This document shows positions 58,792-64,000 of a stretch of 64,000 bases of DNA, piece by piece. The notes below the pieces were generated by a model, which searched no databases, was not told the origin of the DNA, and was given only the letters and a program-made list of their open reading frames with translations. The position numbers and the translations under genes were made by a program. Each line of letters starts with the position of its first letter. Position 1 is the first letter of the stretch. The stretch is from NCBI RefSeq assembly GCF_000949135.2, contig NZ_JTAN02000008.1, positions 62,001 to 126,000 on the forward strand. Reading direction: 5' to 3'. The DNA comes from Burkholderia sp. USMB20. Its GTDB lineage: Bacteria; Pseudomonadota; Gammaproteobacteria; Burkholderiales; Burkholderiaceae.

Positions 58792-58820
58792 ACTGTACGC
58801 GAGCGGGTGGGCATTGTCAA
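58792..58820 (-). promoter_or_regulatory. Sigma-70 promoter of the gcv operon
   Basis: On the minus strand TTGACA (58820-58815), a 17-bp spacer and TACAGT (58797-58792) form a near-consensus promoter. The predicted start near 58784 places the riboswitch at the very 5' end of the transcript. Confidence 0.88.
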
Positions 58821-58909
58821 TTTGAGCAAAAGAATGTCGCTTCGCGACAAGCGGCGGCGTGCGGCGCCGCCGCTTCTGCCGGCACCGGCGGGCGCCGGCA
58901 TGGCCGGGA

Positions 58910-59278
58910 TCACTCGCCGATCGCGCGCGCGGCCGTGTCGAGTTCCTGGTTCAGCACGCGCTGCTCGTCGCCGGACAGGCCGCCGTTGTGCTGGCCCGAC
59001 ATGTCGTTCGCTTCCTGGCGGATCACGTCGAGGCGGTGGTGCAGCTGCGCGCCGTACGGCGGCGGGTAGTAGCCGCCGTTCACGCGCGCGTCGATGCGGC
59101 GGTGCAGGTTGTCGATCCGGCCCTGGACCTCCTGCAGGCGATCGTTCGCGACGACCTGCGGATTCGGCCGCGGCGGGGGCGGGGGCGCCTGTCGGGCCGG
59201 CCGCTGCGGCTGCACGACGCAGGCCGCGAGCGAGGAAACCAGGACGCAGCATGCCGCTGCGCGAATCAACCGTTGCAT
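58910..59278 (-). CDS. Small lipoprotein with proline-rich linker and helical domain
   Basis: This 122-residue protein has a lipoprotein signal (IRAAACCVLVSSLAAC; lipobox LAAC, lipidated cysteine at about residue 20), a Pro-rich linker (QAPPPPPRPNP), and a helical C-terminal part rich in Arg, Gln and Asp (LQEVQGRIDNLHRRIDARVN, LDVIRQEANDMSGQHNGGLS, LNQELDTAARAIGE). It would be anchored in the outer or inner membrane facing the periplasm. I do not recognise a characterised family. AGGAG lies 7 bp before the ATG at 59278; a GTG three bases upstream is an alternative. It precedes the gcv promoter region in the same direction but has its own start. Confidence 0.82.
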   Translation of the reverse strand: MQRLIRAAACCVLVSSLAACVVQPQRPARQAPPPPPRPNPQVVANDRLQEVQGRIDNLHRRIDARVNGGYYPPPYGAQLHHRLDVIRQEANDMSGQHNGGLSGDEQRVLNQELDTAARAIGE

Positions 59279-59479
59279 CACATTCTCCTGACGGTTTGGT
59301 GTCGGATCGACTTTTTGAGAAACGCGTCAGACCGGACGACCGCTGACTTTCGTTCCCGCACCATTTGTAACGGAATGTTCGGGATCGTGGCGCCGTGGCG
59401 GCAGACGGGGGCGCGCAGCCGGGGGCGGCGCGGCGCGAGGTGGCGGCTGCGGCCGGGGCGACGACCCGGCCGGCGGCCG

Positions 59480-60532
59480 TCAGACGGTGCGACGCACGAA
59501 CGGTACCCGGCGGCCTTCGTGCTCGCTCTGCGCGGCGAGCTCGATGATCGTCATCACGTCGACGGCGTCCTGCGGCGTGACCGGGAACGGCGCGCCGTCG
59601 TGGACCGACGCGGCGAGCGCGCGATAGAACTCCGCGTACTGCCCGTCGAGCGTCGGCACCGGCCGCTCGACCTCGACCTCGCCGTCGAGCACGCGCAGCA
59701 CGCCGGGCGGGTTGCCGCCGCCGAACTCGACGTGATCCGGCGTGAGGCCGGCCTTCAACTGGTCTTCCTGCGTGTCGAGCCCGAACTTCTGGTAGCTGCC
59801 GCGCGTGCCGTGCAGCGTGAAGCGCGCGGGCTCGATCGCCGACAGCGCGCTCGCGTGCAGCGCGACGTCCTTGTCCGGATAGCCGAGCAGCAGGTGCACG
59901 AAATCGGGCGCCGTACCGTTGTCGCGGCGTGTCTTGACCGTGGCGCTGACCGTTTCCGGCAGCCCGAACAACGCGAGCGCCTGATCGATCAGGTGCGGGC
60001 CGAGATCGAGCAGCAGGCCGCCGCCGCGCGCGGGCTCCTCGCGCCAGCGCGTGCGCGGCGTCGGGCGGAAGCGGTCGAAGTGCGACGCGAAATAGGTGAG
60101 CCGGCCGAGTTCGCCGGATTCGACGATGCGGCGCACGGTGAGGAAGTCGCCGTCCCAGCGGCGGTTGTGGAACGGCGCGAACAGGCGGCTGCGCGCATTC
60201 GCGAGCCGCGCGAGCGCGAGCGCTTCGTCGGCCGTGAGCGTGACGGGCTTGTCGACGACGACGTGGCGGCCGGCCTGGAGCACCTGGCGCGCGAGCGCGA
60301 AGTGCGTGTCGTTCGGCGTGGCGATCACCACGCAGTCGATATCGTCGAGGCCGAGCAGCGTGTCGAGATCGGGGACGATGCGGGCGCCCGGAAAGGCGGC
60401 GCGCGCGCGATCGGGTTGCCCCGTCGCGATCGCGGCGACCTCGGTGCGGCCGCTCGTGGCGATCACGGGCGCGTGGAACGTCGCGCCGGCGAAACCGAAA
60501 CCCATCAAACCAATCCTGAGCAATGACGACAT
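59480..60532 (-). CDS. Gfo/Idh/MocA family oxidoreductase
   Basis: This 350-residue NAD(P)-dependent oxidoreductase has the Rossmann motif LRIGLMGFGFAGATFHAPVI at the N-terminus, the family EKP-equivalent VVVDKPVTLTADEALALARL (about 93-112), and FHNRRWDGDFLTVRRIVESG. The catalytic-domain stretch DLGPHLIDQALALFGLPETV contains the conserved His and Asp. It probably acts on a sugar or inositol-like substrate, as in the YdgJ-like group; the substrate is not known. It is divergent from rep across about 540 bp and stands alone. Confidence 0.92.
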   Translation of the reverse strand: MSSLLRIGLMGFGFAGATFHAPVIATSGRTEVAAIATGQPDRARAAFPGARIVPDLDTLLGLDDIDCVVIATPNDTHFALARQVLQAGRHVVVDKPVTLTADEALALARLANARSRLFAPFHNRRWDGDFLTVRRIVESGELGRLTYFASHFDRFRPTPRTRWREEPARGGGLLLDLGPHLIDQALALFGLPETVSATVKTRRDNGTAPDFVHLLLGYPDKDVALHASALSAIEPARFTLHGTRGSYQKFGLDTQEDQLKAGLTPDHVEFGGGNPPGVLRVLDGEVEVERPVPTLDGQYAEFYRALAASVHDGAPFPVTPQDAVDVMTIIELAAQSEHEGRRVPFVRRTV

Positions 60533-61073
60533 GGCAATCCCTGGCTGCGTACGAAACGAAAAGAGGGCGCGCCGCTGGGGCGCGAGGACGACCGGCTATT
60601 TTGGCATGGCGCGGCGGCGCACACCGACGCGCTCGGCAAAATGCCCGGCAGGACACGGCATGTGCGCGGCCGCAGCCCGCAATATGCGTCGGACCGCCGG
60701 GCGCTGCGCGCATCGACCCCGCGGGCGGCGTTGGGGCGCGTCCCGCCGCGGGCTTCCCACCGCGACGGCCGCCCATTGTGACCGATCGGGCCGTGGATGG
60801 GGCCGGATTGGCCGTCCGGACAAGGATCGGCGAGGACTGGATAAAGAACCCGACAAGAAGGCGAAACGGCAGCTTGCCCGCACGAAAAACCGGCACACGC
60901 CCGCCCGAGAAACGACCGCCTGCCCGCCCGGCCCCGTCCGGCGGCGCTCCCGAAAAGCGCGTCGCCGACGTGTTAACATGCGCGTCCTGCCCCGCGTGTC
61001 CGCCTGCATTCCAGGCCCGTCGCGCGCGGCATCCTCCCGGCGTTCGCCGTCAACCGCAACATCATCCGCCATC
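60533..61073. other. Intergenic region between oxidoreductase and rep, no recognised gene
   Basis: These 541 bp are GC-rich except around 60840-60900 and 60970-60980. Open frames on both strands look like shadows, with arginine/proline-rich translation. The rep promoter must be here; a candidate is not clear. I see no tRNA, terminator with T run or repeat array. Confidence 0.5.
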
Positions 61074-63161
61074 ATGTCCGCAGGCCTCAACTCCGCTCAG
61101 AACGAAGCGGTGCGCTACCTCGACGGTCCCTGCCTCGTGCTCGCCGGCGCGGGCAGCGGCAAGACCCGCGTGATCACGCAGAAGATCGCGCACCTGATCG
61201 AAGCGAAAGGCTTCGAGCCGCGCCACATCGCGGCCGTCACGTTCACGAACAAGGCCGCCGCCGAAATGCGCGAGCGCGTGTCGAAGCTGCTCGAGGGCAA
61301 GACGCTCACCACGCCCGGCAAGGAAGGCCGCAAGGTGCCCGTCAACCAGCTCACCGTGTGTACGTTCCACTCGCTCGGCGTGCAGATCCTGCGCCAGGAG
61401 GCCGAGCACGTCGGCCTGAAGCCGCAGTTCTCGATCATGGATTCGGACGACTGCTTCGGGATGATCCAGGAGCAGATCGGCACCACCGACAAGGGCCTGA
61501 TCCGCAAGATCCAGAGCACCATCTCGCTGTGGAAGAACGGCCTGATCATGCCCGAGGAGGCGATGACGATCGCGGCCAACGAGGACGAGCACCAGGCGGC
61601 GCTGGTCTACCGCAACTACGTCGCGACGCTGCATGCGTACCAGGCGGTCGACTTCGACGACCTGATCCGCCTGCCGGCCGAGCTGTTCGCGAAGAACGAG
61701 CAGGTGCGCGACCGCTGGCAGAACAAGCTGCGCTACCTGCTGATCGACGAATACCAGGACACCAACGCGTGCCAGTACGAGCTGCTGAAGCTGCTCGCCG
61801 GCCCGCGCGCCGCGTTCACGGCGGTGGGCGACGACGACCAGGCGATCTACGGCTGGCGCGGCGCTACGCTCGAGAACCTCGCGCAGCTCGGCAAGGATTT
61901 CCCGAAGCTGCACGTGATCAAGCTCGAGCAGAACTACCGGTCGACGGTGCGGATCCTGACCGCTGCCAACAACGTGATCGCGAACAACCCGAAGCTGTTC
62001 GAGAAGAAGCTGTGGTCCGAGCACGGGATGGGCGACTCGATCACCGTCACGCCGTGCAACGACGAGGAGCATGAGGCCGAATCGGTCGTGTTCCGGCTGT
62101 CCGCGCACAAGTTCGAGCGGCGCGCGCAGTTCCGCGACTACGCGATCCTGTATCGCGGCAACTTCCAGGCGCGGATCTTCGAGCAGGTGCTGCGGCGCGA
62201 GCGGATTCCATACGTGCTGTCGGGCGGCCAGTCGTTCTTCGACAAGGCCGAGATCAAGGATCTGTGCGCGTACCTGCGGCTGATTGCGAACGCCGACGAC
62301 GATCCCGCGTTCATCCGCGCGGTCACGACGCCGCGCCGCGGCATCGGCAACACGACGCTCGAGGCGCTCGGCTCGTTCGCGGGCCAGGCGAAGGTGTCGC
62401 TGTTCGAGGCCGTGTACATGGGCGGGATCGAGGCGCGGCTGTCCGCGCGGCAGGTCGAGCCGCTCAGGATGTTCTGCGACTTCATCCAGCGCCTGACCGA
62501 TCGCGCGGACAAGGAGCCCGCGACCGTCGTGCTCGACGACATGATGGAGGCCATTCACTACGAGGCCTACCTGTACGACGCGTTCGACGAGCGGCAGGCG
62601 CAGTCGAAGTGGCAGAACGTGCTCGAATTCCTCGAATGGCTGAAGCGCAAGGGCACCAAGCCCGAGACGGAGCCCGTCGACGGCGAGGCCGACGGCTTCC
62701 ACAACGCGGACGGGCTTGCGGATACCGGCAAGAACCTGCTCGGCCTGATCCAGACCGTCGCGCTGATGTCGATGCTCGAAGGCAAGGACGAGGATCCGGA
62801 CGCCGTGCGGCTGTCGACCGTCCATGCGTCGAAGGGGCTCGAGTATCCGCACGTGTTCCTGGTCGGCGTCGAGGAGGGCATCATGCCGCACCGCGGCGGC
62901 AGCGAGGACGACGGCCCGATCGACAACGAGCGGATCGAGGAGGAGCGCCGGCTGATGTACGTCGCGATCACGCGCGCGCAGCGCAGCCTGCACCTGAACT
63001 GGTGCAAGAAGCGCAAGCGGGCGCGCGAGACGGTCGTGTGCGAGCCGTCGCGCTTCATTCCCGAGATGGGGCTCGACGAAGCGCCGCCGCCGACGCCGGA
63101 GGAAGCGCCGATGACGCCGAAGGACCGGCTCGCGAGCCTGAAGGCGCTGTTGCAGAAGTGA
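61074..63161 (+). CDS. rep: ATP-dependent DNA helicase Rep
   Basis: This 695-residue superfamily 1A 3'-to-5' helicase helps replication forks pass protein roadblocks. Motifs in order: Q-motif LNSAQNEAVRYLDGPCLVLA, Walker A AGAGSGKTRVI, motif Ia VTFTNKAAAEMRERV, Walker B LLIDEYQDTNACQYELL, motif III VGDDDQAIYGWRGA, motif IV KLEQNYRSTVRIL, motif V LSTVHASKGLEYPHVFLVGV, and motif VI RRLMYVAITRAQRSL. Its length matches Rep (about 670-700) rather than UvrD. ATG 61074 gives the correct N-terminus; the open frame upstream to 60096 is antisense to the oxidoreductase gene. It is convergent with the cytochrome gene and ends at a shared terminator. Confidence 0.95.
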   Translation: MSAGLNSAQNEAVRYLDGPCLVLAGAGSGKTRVITQKIAHLIEAKGFEPRHIAAVTFTNKAAAEMRERVSKLLEGKTLTTPGKEGRKVPVNQLTVCTFHSLGVQILRQEAEHVGLKPQFSIMDSDDCFGMIQEQIGTTDKGLIRKIQSTISLWKNGLIMPEEAMTIAANEDEHQAALVYRNYVATLHAYQAVDFDDLIRLPAELFAKNEQVRDRWQNKLRYLLIDEYQDTNACQYELLKLLAGPRAAFTAVGDDDQAIYGWRGATLENLAQLGKDFPKLHVIKLEQNYRSTVRILTAANNVIANNPKLFEKKLWSEHGMGDSITVTPCNDEEHEAESVVFRLSAHKFERRAQFRDYAILYRGNFQARIFEQVLRRERIPYVLSGGQSFFDKAEIKDLCAYLRLIANADDDPAFIRAVTTPRRGIGNTTLEALGSFAGQAKVSLFEAVYMGGIEARLSARQVEPLRMFCDFIQRLTDRADKEPATVVLDDMMEAIHYEAYLYDAFDERQAQSKWQNVLEFLEWLKRKGTKPETEPVDGEADGFHNADGLADTGKNLLGLIQTVALMSMLEGKDEDPDAVRLSTVHASKGLEYPHVFLVGVEEGIMPHRGGSEDDGPIDNERIEEERRLMYVAITRAQRSLHLNWCKKRKRARETVVCEPSRFIPEMGLDEAPPPTPEEAPMTPKDRLASLKALLQK

Positions 63162-63207
63162 GGCGGTGCGCTTCGGCGCACGGACGCCCCGGCGATCCGG
63201 ATAAACG

Positions 63208-63245
63208 AAACCCCCGCGACGCGTGTGCGCCGCGGGGGTTTTTTC
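63208..63245. terminator. Bidirectional intrinsic terminator, rep and cytochrome genes
   Basis: AAACCCCCGCG pairs with CGCGGGGGTTT around a 13-nt loop, with a T run on the plus side and a short one on the minus side. It lies between convergent rep and the c-type cytochrome gene. Confidence 0.9.
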
Positions 63246-63258
63246 TGGCCGGCAGGCG

Positions 63259-64000
63259 TTACTTCGACGCGTTGACCATGTAGTCGACGGCCGCCTTCAC
63301 GTCGGCGTCGGACGCGTTCGCCCCGCCCTTCGGCGGCATCGCGCCCTTGCCGTGCAGCGCGTAGTTGTAGACGGTATCCATCGAGTCCTTCAGGCGCGGC
63401 GCCCAGTCTTCCTTGCTGCCGAACTTCGGCGCGCCGAGCACGCCGGCCGCGTGGCACGCCTGGCAGACCTGCGTGTACAGCGCCTTGCCGGCGGAGGCGG
63501 CGTCGGCGCTGGCCGGCGCGGCCGCGGGCTTTTCGCCGGCCTTCGGAATCGCGGCGATCGCGGCCATTGCAGCGGCGGCCTGCGCGTTCGATGCATCGGC
63601 GCCCGAAGCGCCTGCCGCACCCGCCGCGCCGCTCGCCGCCGGGGCCGCGTTGGCGGCCGGGGCAGCTGGCTCGGGGAAGTTCGCGCCGTCGTTGTTCGCC
63701 ATGTAGACGATCGCACGCGCGATTTCATAGTCGCTGACGTCGTCGGGGCTCGTGCCGCCGCGCGGCGGCATCGCGCCCTTGCCCGACAGCGCCGTTTTCA
63801 GCAGCGTGTCGAAGCCCTGCGAGATGCGCGGTGCCCAGTCGTCCTTGTTGCCGAACTTCGGCGCGCCCGCGGCGCCCGTGCCGTGACAGGTCACGCACAC
63901 GGCCTTGTAGACTTCCTCGCCGGTCTTGTACGTGCGGGGCGCATTGGCGTCCTTCACGTCGACTTTCGCGAGCGGTGCGATCCGCGCGGCGACCTGTTCG
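63259..64000 (-). CDS. Diheme c-type cytochrome (cytochrome c5-like), 5' part outside the window
   Basis: At least 246 residues are encoded, and the frame runs off the right edge of the window without a convincing start. A GTG at 63957 is open but in-frame codons continue upstream (EQVAARIAPLAKVDV), as in relatives that have an N-terminal membrane anchor. Two heme c sites are present, CVTCH and CQACH, each followed by a c5-type domain with GKGAMPPRGG or GKGAMPPKGG supplying the axial methionine. An Ala-rich linker of about 60 residues joins them. It acts as a periplasmic electron carrier, probably to terminal oxidases. The two domains are clear repeats of each other. Confidence 0.93.
   Translation of the reverse strand, partial: EQVAARIAPLAKVDVKDANAPRTYKTGEEVYKAVCVTCHGTGAAGAPKFGNKDDWAPRISQGFDTLLKTALSGKGAMPPRGGTSPDDVSDYEIARAIVYMANNDGANFPEPAAPAANAAPAASGAAGAAGASGADASNAQAAAAMAAIAAIPKAGEKPAAAPASADAASAGKALYTQVCQACHAAGVLGAPKFGSKEDWAPRLKDSMDTVYNYALHGKGAMPPKGGANASDADVKAAVDYMVNASK

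Noticed and set aside
60096-61073. N-terminal extension of Rep
   Set aside because: The frame is open only because it is antisense to the Gfo/Idh/MocA gene and then crosses the intergenic gap; Rep begins at MSAGLNSAQNEAV.

Overview
The window is GC-rich, densely coded bacterial DNA. The gene set suggests a betaproteobacterium of the genus Burkholderia, probably the B. cepacia complex and probably its main chromosome: priA, a trifunctional putA, gcvTHP behind a tandem glycine riboswitch, rep-type helicase, a cytochrome c5-type protein, and many LysR/AraC regulators. This assignment rests on protein resemblance and gene order as I remember them, not on a database search. I recognised no rRNA, tRNA, CRISPR array or intact insertion sequence.

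Layout. 1-5 kb: the 3' part of priA, a LysR-type gene that has lost its DNA-binding domain, an intact LysR gene, and a Rieske oxygenase of the quaternary-amine demethylase type. 5.5-14.4 kb: pyruvate carboxylase, a PhzF-like protein, a NUDIX hydrolase, an AraC/SDR divergent pair, a tail fragment of a VOC (glyoxalase-fold) gene, and a chloroperoxidase-type hydrolase. 14.8-20.2 kb: putA, with apparent autoregulatory operators laid over its promoter, then a branched-chain amino-acid binding protein. 20.2-28.5 kb: acyl-CoA synthetase and AidB-like dehydrogenase opposite a TetR regulator, then a possible operon of aminotransferase, periplasmic binding protein and FAD-linked 2-hydroxyacid dehydrogenase, and a PadR regulator. 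28.6-32.4 kb: a metal-resistance unit (cadR, a P1B ATPase with a long His-Asp tract, a Gly/His-rich zinc-ribbon protein) and a heptanucleotide repeat array. 32.4-35 kb: an AraC/GyrI-like regulator and a CmpX-like membrane protein.

35.2-46.4 kb is dominated by ethanolamine use: permease, EutB and EutC make acetaldehyde and ammonia, and an aldehyde dehydrogenase can take acetaldehyde to acetate. The dehydrogenase gene has a textbook sigma-54 promoter with a dyad about 100 bp upstream. A nearby AraC-type gene has a second sigma-54-like element. A LysR/MFS pair and two flavin-split-barrel proteins lie in the same stretch. 46.4-51.1 kb: a GT9-like glycosyltransferase translationally linked to a ThDP enzyme, then two consecutive toxin-antitoxin modules. 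51.1-58.8 kb: serine and glycine catabolism (sdaA, gcvP, gcvH, gcvT) with an alginate-lyase-family protein inserted. The gcv operon starts at a clear sigma-70 promoter, is preceded by a tandem glycine riboswitch and ends in a strong hairpin terminator. 58.9-64 kb: a small lipoprotein, a Gfo/Idh/MocA oxidoreductase, rep, and the C-terminal part of a diheme c-type cytochrome cut by the window edge.

Most of the window is ordinary metabolic and housekeeping DNA. The parts most worth a second look are the Gly/His-rich zinc-ribbon protein and the His-Asp tract next to the metal ATPase, the unusual antitoxin of the first toxin-antitoxin pair, the ThDP-enzyme/glycosyltransferase pair, the sigma-54 elements of the acetaldehyde region, and several repeat arrays that look like recent slippage or duplication events.
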